Part shown: positions 8,981 to 16,921 of the stretch, piece by piece
How positions within the stretch are numbered: position 1 is the stretch's first letter
How the letters are laid out: every line of letters begins with the position of its first letter
NCBI GenBank assembly: GCA_014376535.1
Contig: JACMRH010000021.1
Location: 1-40,399 of the forward strand
Origin: Cytophagales bacterium
GTDB taxonomy: Bacteria > Bacteroidota > Bacteroidia > Cytophagales > UBA9547
Length of the DNA stretch: 40,399 nt
Direction of reading: 5' to 3'
Program-made: the position numbers and the translations under genes
The notes under the pieces: model-generated
Databases searched by the model: none
Seen by the model: only the letters and a program-made list of their open reading frames with translations
Told to the model about the DNA's origin: nothing

Positions 8981-10005
8981 TAAAATATAAAGCAATCCTT
9001 TTGTCGTGGTTTATATTCATGACCATATTCATTCCGCATGTAAATGCACAGGATGTACAGTTTTCACAATATTATAACCTGATTCAATATCAGAATCCTG
9101 CCTTTGTAGGAACTTCTATCGGTTGGAGGGCCAACCTGCATTCCAGAATACAATGGCCGGGCTTGGATGCAAAATATATTACATCTGTTGCCGCTGTCGA
9201 TTACAATTTGTCCAAATACAATAGCGGAATTGGACTGATGATAGTATCTGATGACCAGGGTTCAGCCTTAAAAACCTATAAAGGAATTGCTCAATATGCT
9301 TATCAGGCTGAATTATCTTCAAATACTATATTGAGGGCAGGATTAAGTGCTGGTATGGTAAGAAGGCAACTTAACAATGCTAACCTTTATTATCCTGAAC
9401 AATTTAATGGTTCAGGTTTTGACAATCAAAACAATGCTCCTTCCCTATCCAAAAACTATCTTGATTTAACTGGTGGTCTTCTTTTATATACAAATCAATT
9501 TTGGATCGGCCTTTCTGGGGGGCATTTAAATAGACCAAATCAATCATTAACAGGTGGTAAAGAAATAATTCCTGTGAAATTTGATTTGCTTACAGGCTTC
9601 AAAATCAACCTAAAAACAAATCAGAATATGAGATATTTATCTCAAACTGATGATGATATTTGGGCACTTTATCCCACAATTTTATATAAATGGCAAGGAA
9701 AATCAGACCAGCTTGATATCGGGATGTATTCAATTTACAACATCTTCAAATTAGGTTTTTGGTACAGGGGAATTCCTGTTAAAAATTATGAAAGAACAAG
9801 TTCAAACAATGAATCTATTATTGCTTTATTTGGAATAAAACTTCACAATGTTTCAGTAAATTATTCTTATGATTTTGGAGTTTCAAAACTAGCACCTTAT
9901 TCAAGAGGATCACACGAACTAAATCTTACATTTTTATTTCCAGACATTAAACACAATAAGCAAAAGTACAAAACGCTACCTTGTCCTGATTTCTATGGGT
10001 TTTAA
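8977..10005 (+). CDS. PorP/SprF-family T9SS outer-membrane protein
   Basis: A 342-residue outer-membrane beta-barrel. The signal peptide is residues 1-24 (ending VNAQ). The mature start QDVQFSQYYNLIQYQNPAFVG is the classic PorP/SprF opening, followed by glycine/aromatic strand patterns to the end. Family members work with the T9SS to attach or export type B-signal proteins such as SprB; several Bacteroidetes encode a dedicated SprF beside each large cargo. Here the ATG sits inside the ATGA overlap with the 1663-residue cargo gene, which strongly suggests coupled translation and that this copy serves that cargo. A strong bidirectional hairpin follows 5 bp after the stop. Confidence 0.93.
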   Translation: MIKYKAILLSWFIFMTIFIPHVNAQDVQFSQYYNLIQYQNPAFVGTSIGWRANLHSRIQWPGLDAKYITSVAAVDYNLSKYNSGIGLMIVSDDQGSALKTYKGIAQYAYQAELSSNTILRAGLSAGMVRRQLNNANLYYPEQFNGSGFDNQNNAPSLSKNYLDLTGGLLLYTNQFWIGLSGGHLNRPNQSLTGGKEIIPVKFDLLTGFKINLKTNQNMRYLSQTDDDIWALYPTILYKWQGKSDQLDIGMYSIYNIFKLGFWYRGIPVKNYERTSSNNESIIALFGIKLHNVSVNYSYDFGVSKLAPYSRGSHELNLTFLFPDIKHNKQKYKTLPCPDFYGF

Positions 10006-10010
10006 ACATA

Positions 10011-10043
10011 AAAAAAGGCATCGCATTAAGCGATGCCTTTTTT
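10011..10043. terminator. Bidirectional Rho-independent terminator
   Basis: A perfect 14-bp stem, AAAAAAGGCATCGC / GCGATGCCTTTTTT, encloses an ATTAA loop. It gives a U-tract on both strands. It separates the convergent PorP/SprF gene and the 164-residue unknown gene. Confidence 0.93.
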
Positions 10044-10061
10044 GTAAAGAGCATTATAAAG

Positions 10062-10556
10062 CTATTTTTTAGATTTTCCAGTATTCGTATAATCCGATTT
10101 CTTAATCATTTCATCAAAAAACATAATAGACCAAATAATATTTGACTTTTCAGAGTAAGGAATTACGTCGTCCAGAGTTTGACTTAGCGATTTAACAAAG
10201 GCTTGTTTGTTTTTAGTTTCTTTATCCAAATGAGCAATGTTTGCTTCAGTCTCTGGTATAGCCATATCATGAAAGGTAGAACCTGGCTCCGGGTGTAACG
10301 AAATGAATGGCAATACTTCAATTAAATAAGTTAGCCTTGATTTGTAAACTGCTATTAAATCAAGCTTAGGAAGTTTATTAAGTTCTTCCTTTGTATAAAA
10401 TTTATCAATCTTTTCGATTTTAACGAAAGAATGAGAAGCAGAATCGGAATGAGTTTTATGGGTCGTTTCACTTATTTGTGAGAAAGAATCGAACGCAATA
10501 AAACTTGTAAAGCAATAAACTAAAACTACCGAAATTTTCATAAGCTTCTTCCCCAT
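10062..10556 (-). CDS. Exported protein of unknown function (164 aa)
   Basis: Not recognised. The product begins with a signal peptide (hydrophobic run ISVVLVYCFTSFIAF, likely cleavage after FSQ near residue 27). A Ser/His/Thr-rich linker follows, then a compact acidic/lysine-rich helical-looking domain with LNKLPKLDLIAVYKSRLTYL. It has no cysteines in the mature part and no lipobox, so a periplasmic location is likely. Two starts are possible: ATG at 10556 or the sixth-codon ATG at 10541, which would place the positively charged n-region closer to the hydrophobic core. The downstream end is bounded by the shared terminator at 10011-10043. Upstream, 108 bp separate it from the TonB-dependent receptor stop, so cotranscription with that receptor is possible but unproven. 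Confidence 0.7.
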   Translation of the reverse strand: MGKKLMKISVVLVYCFTSFIAFDSFSQISETTHKTHSDSASHSFVKIEKIDKFYTKEELNKLPKLDLIAVYKSRLTYLIEVLPFISLHPEPGSTFHDMAIPETEANIAHLDKETKNKQAFVKSLSQTLDDVIPYSEKSNIIWSIMFFDEMIKKSDYTNTGKSKK

Positions 10557-10664
10557 TTCTTTATTCTAAATTTGATCTTAAAATTATGTAATAATTAACT
10601 AAAACAAAATATTATACATTCATCAAGGTCTTGATAACCTATTTTTAATCGTTTTATAATTGAT

Positions 10665-13100
10665 TTATTGATTGTCTTCTCCTTGCGTTTCAGTATTTAA
10701 TCCTTTCTTTCTTTCTTGTCTTTTCTGTGAATCTTCACTTCCAAATTTCCAGGCAAATGTTATGAATACATTTCGACTCTCTCTTTTTCGTGTAAAATTG
10801 TCTTTGAACTGTGGCGTATCCATTTGCATCCTGAACATCCTGGTATTAAATACATCGCTTACGCGTACTGCAATTGAAGCTCGTTTTTGGAAAAGATCCT
10901 TTTTTACACTCACATCAAGTGATTGAATAGACAAAATCCGACCTTGAGGAGTGATGTTTGGGGAATCGTAATTATAGGTTATTGAAACATCAGTTCCTTT
11001 AAAAAGTTTAAAGTTGCTTAAAACTTTTAAGTTCCAACTTTGTGTTTTCTGACTGCTTAGACCAAAAAAGTTATCAGAAACAAATATCTGCCTGTCGAAT
11101 AAATTTGCACTGTTGTTCAGTGACCACCATTTAAATATTTGCCAATTATGTATGAGCTCCAGGCCCTTAGTTTCGGATCCTGAAATATTCTGAAAACTAA
11201 TTATAGAAACTCCCTGTTCACCTAACTGCCGAACCCTTGAAATAATATCTTTTGATTGCCTATAGTATATTACAGAATTAAATGTCATTTTCTTTAATGA
11301 AAGAACATGTCCAAATTCATAAGAATTAACATACTCGGGCCTGATATAAGGATTTCCTCTCCTTAAATTGAAACGGTCAGCATAATTAGTAAAAGGGTTG
11401 AGGTTCTGAATATCAGGCCTCACAATTCTTCTGGAATACGTTACTTTAAACTCACTAATTGGCTTTAGTTTATATGTCAAATAAGCTGAAGGGAAAATAT
11501 TAAAATAGTCATATTGAAATTGTTGATTGTTAGTCTTTTGGTTTGAAAAGGTATAAGCCTGTTCAGCCCTCGCTCCTGCTTGGTAGGCAAATTTCCCTTT
11601 TCTTCCATTGTAAATACCATAGAGAGAAAACAATCGCTCATCATAATTGAAATGATTACTTTGCTTAGTGTTTTTTACATATTCAAATGAATATGGATTG
11701 TAATCCAAAACAGTAAAATCCCTATCTACATTTCTGAAGGAAGCTTTTCCACCAGCATCAAATCTGTTTTGGTTGTTAAATGGTAACGAGTAATCGCTTT
11801 GAAAAGCAACTAAATAGTTATTTCCTATTTCTGGCATTTTGCTGGCATAAGCAGTATCACCATCTTTTTGCTGGGCAAGTATAGAAGTAGAAGGGGATTG
11901 CCTGATGTCATATTGTATATTTTCTATGCCTTTCGAAAAGTTTGCATCAAAACTGATGTAGCTTCCTTTTTTGGCTAAATTACGAGTATAGTTATTGGCC
12001 CATTCGATAGCTGCGGCGTTGGTTCTTCTATTAGTTGTTCTTTCAAAATAAGAAGTTTCGATTAAGTTAGAATCCAATCTTGAATTGGTAAATACTTCAT
12101 TTACCAATCTGTTGTCACGGTAATTAAAAGTTACAGAACTGGTCAATGTATTATCATTATTGAACAAATAATCTATTCCAGTCTTTAACATATGTACATC
12201 TGAAATATTATCATTAGTCTGGTACTGTTTTATGTAATAAAGTGTATCAGGGTATAAATTTTTCCTGTCAGAACTACCTCTGCCAAAGTACTTTCCATGG
12301 TTAAACGAGTAATTGGTAAACCAATTCGTTTTCTTTTTTTTATAGTTAAAACTTAAGTTCAGGTTGTATTTATCCCGGTTTCCAATCGTCAAAGCAACAT
12401 TACCATTATATCCAGCTTTGAGATTTTTTTTTAAGATAACATTTATTATTCCACTCATCCCGTCAGGATCATACCTTGCAGATGGATTGCTTACCACTTC
12501 AACCCTATCAATGCTGCTGGCAGGTATTTGCTCTAAAGCGGCACTCCTGCTTGATCCTGAAATTCCGGTTGGTCTTCCGTCAATAAGTACTATGACATTC
12601 GTTCCCCTCATACTTGGAGTACCATCCTGGTCTATGGTAATGGATGGTATATTTTGTAGAACATCGGTTGCAGTTCCACCAGTAGTAGTGCCAAGTTTAT
12701 CAGTATTATATACTTGTTTCTCTATGCTATTCTGAACAAATTCCTTTTCTCCTTCAACTATTACCTCATTAAGTACTTTAGCATATTCTTCTATCAAAAT
12801 TTCCGGAACTTTAACTTTTTCTTCATTAGGAACTTCCAGAGAAAGATATTTCTTTTTGTAACCAATAAAATCTGCAGCAATAAGGTAAGAGCCGGTTTGT
12901 TTGACAGATAAATTATATCTGCCACTGCTGTCTGTAACAGTTCCAGATACAAAACTGGAATCTTTCACATTCAAAATAGAAACCGTGGCATATTCAACCG
13001 GAATTGAATTGCCAGAATCTTTTATTTTACCTGATATTTCAATTTTGATGTTTTGGGCTGAAAGGCCTATAGGGAGTAGAAATAAAAAAAAGAATCGCAT
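10665..13100 (-). CDS. TonB-dependent receptor / outer-membrane beta-barrel family protein
   Basis: An 811-residue outer-membrane protein. Residues 1-15 are a signal peptide (LPIGLSAQ). Residues ~18-105 form a carboxypeptidase-regulatory-like beta-sandwich (ISGKIKDSGNSIPVEYATV, GSYLIAADFIGYKKK). A plug domain follows at ~115-225 with TATDVLQNIPSITIDQDG, VLIDGRPTG and VEVVSNPSARYDPDGMSG. The rest is a long beta-barrel with many alternating aromatic strands, and the C-terminal ~35 residues are a charged tail. This architecture matches the Bacteroidetes outer-membrane beta-barrel receptor family. No SusD partner, sigma/anti-sigma pair or substrate enzyme lies nearby, so the ligand cannot be inferred. 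The next minus gene is 108 bp downstream. The reading frame is intact through an A9 tract near the plug/barrel junction. Confidence 0.9.
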   Translation of the reverse strand: MRFFFLFLLPIGLSAQNIKIEISGKIKDSGNSIPVEYATVSILNVKDSSFVSGTVTDSSGRYNLSVKQTGSYLIAADFIGYKKKYLSLEVPNEEKVKVPEILIEEYAKVLNEVIVEGEKEFVQNSIEKQVYNTDKLGTTTGGTATDVLQNIPSITIDQDGTPSMRGTNVIVLIDGRPTGISGSSRSAALEQIPASSIDRVEVVSNPSARYDPDGMSGIINVILKKNLKAGYNGNVALTIGNRDKYNLNLSFNYKKKKTNWFTNYSFNHGKYFGRGSSDRKNLYPDTLYYIKQYQTNDNISDVHMLKTGIDYLFNNDNTLTSSVTFNYRDNRLVNEVFTNSRLDSNLIETSYFERTTNRRTNAAAIEWANNYTRNLAKKGSYISFDANFSKGIENIQYDIRQSPSTSILAQQKDGDTAYASKMPEIGNNYLVAFQSDYSLPFNNQNRFDAGGKASFRNVDRDFTVLDYNPYSFEYVKNTKQSNHFNYDERLFSLYGIYNGRKGKFAYQAGARAEQAYTFSNQKTNNQQFQYDYFNIFPSAYLTYKLKPISEFKVTYSRRIVRPDIQNLNPFTNYADRFNLRRGNPYIRPEYVNSYEFGHVLSLKKMTFNSVIYYRQSKDIISRVRQLGEQGVSIISFQNISGSETKGLELIHNWQIFKWWSLNNSANLFDRQIFVSDNFFGLSSQKTQSWNLKVLSNFKLFKGTDVSITYNYDSPNITPQGRILSIQSLDVSVKKDLFQKRASIAVRVSDVFNTRMFRMQMDTPQFKDNFTRKRESRNVFITFAWKFGSEDSQKRQERKKGLNTETQGEDNQ

Positions 13101-13193
13101 TACAAGTACTAGATTATAATCTTTGAGATTTAAACATAAACCTTATAATCAATAGTTCAAATAACACGTGTAGGTAATTACTGAGCTTATAAT

Positions 13194-13201
13194 TATATTT
13201 G
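13194..13201 (+). promoter_or_regulatory. Candidate -7 promoter element (TAnnTTTG)
   Basis: TATATTTG is an exact match to TAnnTTTG, ending 16 nt before the ATG of the hemerythrin-like gene at 13218. A consensus TTG -33 element is not seen at the right spacing. Confidence 0.4.
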
Positions 13202-13217
13202 TGAAACCACCTCTTAC

Positions 13218-13961
13218 ATGCATAAACGCAAAATCCAGGATATAATTGGGGAAAATTACATATTTGCCTCAGTCCTGCATTATTTCGGTTTAAAGTTTTA
13301 TGATTACTCTGACAAGACCCTTGAGCAGGTATGTAAATTGAAAGGTTTGTCAGTTGAAAAAATCTCACAAAGTTTTGAAAGGGCAGTAAACGAAGATGCC
13401 ACCCCAGATTTTGAGCAGCTTAATTATCCTGTAGAATTATTGGTTGAATATTTAAAACATGCTCACCATAAATTTGTAAAGCAAAGACTGCCATATATTG
13501 TAGACTTAATACAAGCTTGCAAGTCTCAGGACCCTTATTACGATCAGGTTCTGAAGGACTTAAAATTTGTACTTCCATTGTTTATTGAAGACTTTATCAA
13601 GCATATGTATGAAGAAGAAGATGAACTTTTTCACTATATATTATTATTGAACAAGGCCACAAGCGGTGATGTTAAAATGTTCAACCTATTTCAAAGCATG
13701 GACAAATACCGTTTGCAGGAGCATGCACTTGAACATCATATACACGAAGATGAGATGGCTGGAATCAGAAGAATTACAGCTAATTATAACCTGATAAACT
13801 GTAATGACCTGCATATTAAAGTAGTATACTCTGAATTATTAAGGTTTGAGCAGGAATTAAAAACTCACGCTAAAATAGAAAATGAATTGCTATTTCCTCT
13901 TGCCCTTCAGCTGGAAGCAAAAGTAAAAACGATTTTTAAAGAAAGGGTCAATTTAAATTAA
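13218..13961 (+). CDS. Hemerythrin-domain protein related to RIC/ScdA di-iron repair proteins
   Basis: A 247-residue cytoplasmic protein. The N-terminal ~60 residues resemble the ScdA_N domain (VLHYFGLKFYDYSDKTLEQVCKL). The remainder is a four-helix hemerythrin-like domain with candidate di-iron ligands H83/H84, H129, E133, the EHHIHEDE cluster at 172-179, H217 and E221. Family members repair iron-sulfur clusters damaged by nitrosative or oxidative stress. The usual Cys-Cys of the ScdA_N 'DFCCGG' motif is absent; the aligned segment reads FYDYSD. It starts a plus-strand run (hemerythrin, ruvX, folK) with an 11-bp gap to ruvX. Iron binding looks intact, while the redox function of the missing cysteines must be lost or replaced. 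Function is inferred from the family only. Confidence 0.8.
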   Translation: MHKRKIQDIIGENYIFASVLHYFGLKFYDYSDKTLEQVCKLKGLSVEKISQSFERAVNEDATPDFEQLNYPVELLVEYLKHAHHKFVKQRLPYIVDLIQACKSQDPYYDQVLKDLKFVLPLFIEDFIKHMYEEEDELFHYILLLNKATSGDVKMFNLFQSMDKYRLQEHALEHHIHEDEMAGIRRITANYNLINCNDLHIKVVYSELLRFEQELKTHAKIENELLFPLALQLEAKVKTIFKERVNLN

Positions 13962-13972
13962 CGCAATCAAAT

Positions 13973-14398
13973 TTGCCACGTATACTCGCAATAGATTACG
14001 GTAACAAGCGATGTGGAATTGCCGTTACTGATCCGCTTCAAATCATTGCCACACCTTTGGATATGGTCAGATCTCATTTATTAATAGACTTTTTGAAAGC
14101 CTATTTTTTAAAAGAGAACGTTGAATGTGTAGTACTTGGTTTTCCGACTGATACTCTCAACCGAGATACTGATTCAACAGCAAACGTCAAGGCATTTGCC
14201 AAGCATTTTGTAAAAACTTTCCCGGAAATGCGCTTAATCTTCGAAGATGAAAAATTCACTTCAAAAATGGCCTTACAATCCATGATTGCAGCAGGTACAA
14301 CAAAGGCGTTCAGAAAAGAAAAAGGAAACATTGACAAAGTAAGTGCAACCATCATTTTACAATCTTATCTCGAAAGAAAATCAAATGGATTTGGCTAG
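13973..14398 (+). CDS. ruvX: Holliday junction resolvase-like YqgF/RuvX nuclease
   Basis: A 141-residue RNase H-fold protein of the YqgF family, implicated in pre-16S rRNA processing and formerly called a putative Holliday junction resolvase. The opening MPRILAIDYGNKRCGIAVTD carries the first catalytic Asp (D7) and the YGxKRxG signature. VVLGFPTD and FEDEKFTS supply the later conserved acidic region, and the length is normal. The start codon is TTG at 13973, chosen because the family begins a few residues before the DxG motif and no ATG lies there. It follows the hemerythrin gene by 11 bp, and its 3' end overlaps folK by 14 bp, so the three are probably one transcript. Confidence 0.92.
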   Translation: MPRILAIDYGNKRCGIAVTDPLQIIATPLDMVRSHLLIDFLKAYFLKENVECVVLGFPTDTLNRDTDSTANVKAFAKHFVKTFPEMRLIFEDEKFTSKMALQSMIAAGTTKAFRKEKGNIDKVSATIILQSYLERKSNGFG

Positions 14399-14876
14399 GT
14401 CGTTGTTACTATTAGGAAGTAATTTAGGAGAAAAAGAACTTAATTTAAGTTCAACTATCCAATATATTGTAGAGGGTAATACCTGCAAAATTCTATCAAG
14501 TTCATCTGTTTATGAAACTGAACCCTGGGGAATTCAAAGCAAAAACAATTATCTAAACCAGGCTATTGTGATAGAAACCAGCTTAAACCCATTTAATCTA
14601 TTAACTTTTCTACAGGAAACCGAAGCAAAATTTGGTCGCACCAGATCTATAAAGTGGGAAGATCGAATTATTGACATTGACATTCTTTTGTATAATGATT
14701 TCGTTTTGGATTCTCTTGAACTTAAAATTCCTCATCCAGAATTGCCAAACAGGCGTTTTGCTTTAATTCCAGCAGTGGAGATTGCATCTGAATGGAAACA
14801 TCCGCTTTATCATCAGGATTTAAAGTCGCTATTAGATGTTTGTCAGGACTTCACAAAAGTTTGGTTAAAGCCTTAG
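14385..14876 (+). CDS. folK: 2-amino-4-hydroxy-6-hydroxymethyldihydropteridine pyrophosphokinase
   Basis: HPPK transfers pyrophosphate from ATP to 6-hydroxymethyl-dihydropterin in folate synthesis. The 163-residue product from the ATG at 14385 shows LLLLGSNLGEKE, SSVYETEPWG, FLNQA-like NNYLNQAIVIET, and the family signature WEDRIIDIDILLYND with its Mg-binding Asp pair, then LKIPHPELPNRRFALIPAVEI. An in-frame GTG at 14343 would add 14 residues without family support, so the ATG, which overlaps the ruvX end by 14 bp, is preferred. The 3' end overlaps the convergent AtpZ gene by 4 bp, so opposing transcripts meet with no spacer. All expected motifs are intact. Confidence 0.93.
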   Translation: MDLARSLLLLGSNLGEKELNLSSTIQYIVEGNTCKILSSSSVYETEPWGIQSKNNYLNQAIVIETSLNPFNLLTFLQETEAKFGRTRSIKWEDRIIDIDILLYNDFVLDSLELKIPHPELPNRRFALIPAVEIASEWKHPLYHQDLKSLLDVCQDFTKVWLKP

Positions 14877-15079
14877 TTATCCTTTTTGAGTAACTGCCTA
14901 ACCAAGTAAAAAATGCCAATTACCACCGATGTAAATCCAAAAGTTATTGAAAAAACAGGCTTTTGGTTATTATAATGCTCGTCAATCCAAAAGCCCGCAT
15001 AAGTTCCTCCCACCACAATTACCAATAATTGAAGGCCAATACCAGAATATTTGAGGTAATTATTAGACTGCTTTAGCAA
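14873..15079 (-). CDS. AtpZ/AtpI-family small membrane protein
   Basis: A 68-residue protein with two transmembrane helices (about residues 12-32 and 42-62), the first carrying GIGLQLLVIVVGGTYAGFWIDE, typical of the AtpZ/AtpI family found beside F-type ATP synthase operons and linked to Mg uptake or c-ring assembly. Its start overlaps the bactofilin 3' end by 17 bp, so it is the last gene of an M23-bactofilin-AtpZ operon. No ATP synthase subunit follows; folK converges immediately. The family call is good; its link to the ATP synthase is by family only. Confidence 0.85.
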   Translation of the reverse strand: MLKQSNNYLKYSGIGLQLLVIVVGGTYAGFWIDEHYNNQKPVFSITFGFTSVVIGIFYLVRQLLKKDN

Positions 15080-15485
15080 GAGTTGGCTCTTTATCTTCTG
15101 AAAGTTTAATTTCTTTCACCATTGCACTCATTTTGGTAGTTCCATTTATTGTACCACCCTGTTCTACGGTTAGCTTTTGAGCAATTATATCTCCAATAAC
15201 ATGACCAGTAGGCTTTATAATAACAAGCTCACTCACTTCCAAAATACCTTTAATTTCTCCAGCGATTTCAACATTTACCGCTAAAATATTACCTTGAATT
15301 AATCCTGAATCTCCTATTACAATTTTAGACTTAGCTTTCACATTGCCAATTACTTTCCCTTCAATTCTAATATTTCCTGAGCTTTCTATATCGCCATGAA
15401 TTACAGTACCTTTACCTATAATTGTACTTACCTGAGTAAGATTTTCGACTTCTTTTTTTGATTCTTTGTTAGCAAACATTGCCAT
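15063..15485 (-). CDS. Bactofilin, polymer-forming cytoskeletal protein
   Basis: A 140-residue protein with the bactofilin right-handed beta-helix: short hydrophobic/glycine turns repeat from about residue 20 to 118 (IGKGTVIHGDIESSGNIRIE, IVIGDSGLIQGNI, IIKPTGHVIGDI), flanked by flexible charged tails. Bactofilins self-assemble into membrane-associated filaments without nucleotides and recruit cell-wall enzymes. The gene directly follows an M23 peptidase gene (27-bp gap), a recurring bactofilin/M23 pairing that controls cell shape in other bacteria. An alternative start at Met3 would shorten it by two residues. Confidence 0.92.
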   Translation of the reverse strand: MAMFANKESKKEVENLTQVSTIIGKGTVIHGDIESSGNIRIEGKVIGNVKAKSKIVIGDSGLIQGNILAVNVEIAGEIKGILEVSELVIIKPTGHVIGDIIAQKLTVEQGGTINGTTKMSAMVKEIKLSEDKEPTLAKAV

Positions 15486-15512
15486 AAGATTGAGATTTTT
15501 TAGTACGAAGTT

Positions 15513-16391
15513 TTAAAAATAAATTAATTCTTTTGGATTAACAGGCCTTCCTTTATACCATAATTCGAAATGCAAATGTGGTTCACTCGTCAATTCTCCC
15601 CAGTTTCCGATCAAAGATATAATCTCACCAGCCTGAACCTGGTCACCTATTGATTTGTATAACACAGAATTATGTTTATAAAAAGAAACGAGATTGTTGT
15701 TGTGTTGAATGCCAATAACATATCCTGTTTCATCAGTCCATGAAGAAAATATTATAATTCCTTCACTTGTTGCTTTTACCGGTTCATCTTTCTTGGCGAC
15801 AATATCAATCCCATAATGATTTTTACGGCTGTTATAATTTTCGGTTACAATTCCGTTGACAGGATTTAATAAAACTGGAGAATATATATCAGATATGGCT
15901 GAAAAACTTACATTGTCTGTTATCTGATTTTGTTCAAATTCGTTTCTGATAACTGAATCAATACTAGGTAAAACATCAAGATCAACAGGTTTAGTATTTT
16001 TATTATCTATCACTGAACCCTTTTCTGCGTGTCTATTAAGAGATCCAATGTCATTAACCTCACCATGTTCAACAATACTTTTAATATCTGAAATAAATTT
16101 ATCCTTTTCTTTTATTTGTTGTTCTAATGAGTCTACAGATAATGCAAGTCTGATTACTTTTCTTTTAGTATTAAAATAGTCTTCTCTTGGGTTGTACCAG
16201 ATGCCAATTACTTTTGTGGCAGCCCAAAGTGTAATACCACTAAAGATTATTATAAAAAGTGTTCCTCCCAAAAATGCCTGTGAATAAGAGAACCGGAAGT
16301 TTCTTTTAAGGGCATAATTCTCCTCATTTCTTATCGTCAGGCTAACACGGGTGGAAAGCCATTCATATATTGTCTTTTTTTTGGAAGCCAA
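15513..16391 (-). CDS. Membrane-anchored M23 (LytM) metallopeptidase
   Basis: A 292-residue cell-wall endopeptidase. A cytoplasmic N-terminus is followed by one transmembrane helix (about 39-61), a coiled-coil-like segment (about 75-110) and a C-terminal LytM domain (about 175-290). Zinc and catalytic residues are complete: H192xxxD196 in NHYGIDI, H240 in SFYKHNS, and H272/H274 in PHLHFEL. It should cut peptidoglycan cross-links or stem peptides in the periplasm. The downstream bactofilin probably positions it on the inner face of the membrane, affecting cell shape. It is the first gene of the three-gene operon. Confidence 0.92.
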   Translation of the reverse strand: MASKKKTIYEWLSTRVSLTIRNEENYALKRNFRFSYSQAFLGGTLFIIIFSGITLWAATKVIGIWYNPREDYFNTKRKVIRLALSVDSLEQQIKEKDKFISDIKSIVEHGEVNDIGSLNRHAEKGSVIDNKNTKPVDLDVLPSIDSVIRNEFEQNQITDNVSFSAISDIYSPVLLNPVNGIVTENYNSRKNHYGIDIVAKKDEPVKATSEGIIIFSSWTDETGYVIGIQHNNNLVSFYKHNSVLYKSIGDQVQAGEIISLIGNWGELTSEPHLHFELWYKGRPVNPKELIYF

Positions 16392-16410
16392 AATATCACT
16401 TGTTAATAGC

Positions 16411-16418
16411 CAAAATTA
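16411..16418 (-). promoter_or_regulatory. Candidate -7 promoter element (TAnnTTTG)
   Basis: The minus strand reads TAATTTTG, ending 19 nt before the M23 gene start. A TTTG lies 24 nt upstream (16443-16446), one base beyond the accepted 17-23 nt spacing. That TTTG is itself the end of a second exact match, TACTTTTG, at 16443-16450, so two start sites are possible. Confidence 0.4.
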
Positions 16419-16489
16419 AGCTACATTAGTACTCTTATTACTCAAAAGTAGTTAAATCATTTCTATTCCCCTTTAATTTTTAGGCTCAT

Positions 16490-16921
16490 TTGGAAATTTC
16501 TCTTCAATATAAATTAGAAAATACCAGAGAAATCTCAGAACGAATATTAGATGATCTTGCCCATGTCAAATTAATACTTTTTCATGGGGAAATAGGATCA
16601 GGAAAAACAACTTTAATTAAAGAAATTTGCAAAGGATTGTTAATTGAAGAAGAAATTTCAAGTCCGACGTTTTCTATAGTTAATGAATATCAAAACAAAA
16701 GAGGGGAAATTATTTATCACTTTGATTTATATCGCTTGAAGAATATAGAAGAACTGGAAGGAATTGGTTTTATTGAATACTTAAACAGCCAAAACCTTTG
16801 TCTTATAGAATGGCCCGAAATTGCCATGGATTATTTCAATGACAGAAAAGTATTAATTGTTAATCTAGTCCATAATAATCCAGATTCAAGAAAAATTACG
16901 CTTTCAAATAAAATCCTATGA
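16490..16921 (+). CDS. tsaE: tRNA threonylcarbamoyladenosine biosynthesis ATPase TsaE
   Basis: A 143-residue P-loop protein with Walker A GEIGSGKT at residues 33-40, SSPTFSIVNEY, and the Walker B-like region FDLYRLKNIEELEGIGF, then LIEWPE, all diagnostic for TsaE. It powers the TsaB-TsaD complex that makes t6A37 on ANN-decoding tRNAs. The start is TTG at 16490; no upstream ATG keeps the frame and the length is normal. Its TGA overlaps the ATG of the alanine dehydrogenase gene (ATGA), so the two are translationally coupled. Confidence 0.93.
   Translation: MEISLQYKLENTREISERILDDLAHVKLILFHGEIGSGKTTLIKEICKGLLIEEEISSPTFSIVNEYQNKRGEIIYHFDLYRLKNIEELEGIGFIEYLNSQNLCLIEWPEIAMDYFNDRKVLIVNLVHNNPDSRKITLSNKIL

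Noticed and set aside
12364-12735. Open frame on the plus strand, antisense to the TonB-dependent receptor
   Set aside because: It lies wholly opposite a well-supported gene, has no recognisable domain or promoter, and its composition is what the complement of a beta-barrel gene gives.
10062-13100. SusC/SusD-type polysaccharide utilisation locus
   Set aside because: The receptor has a general outer-membrane barrel architecture, and no SusD-like lipoprotein, glycoside hydrolase or sensor is adjacent.
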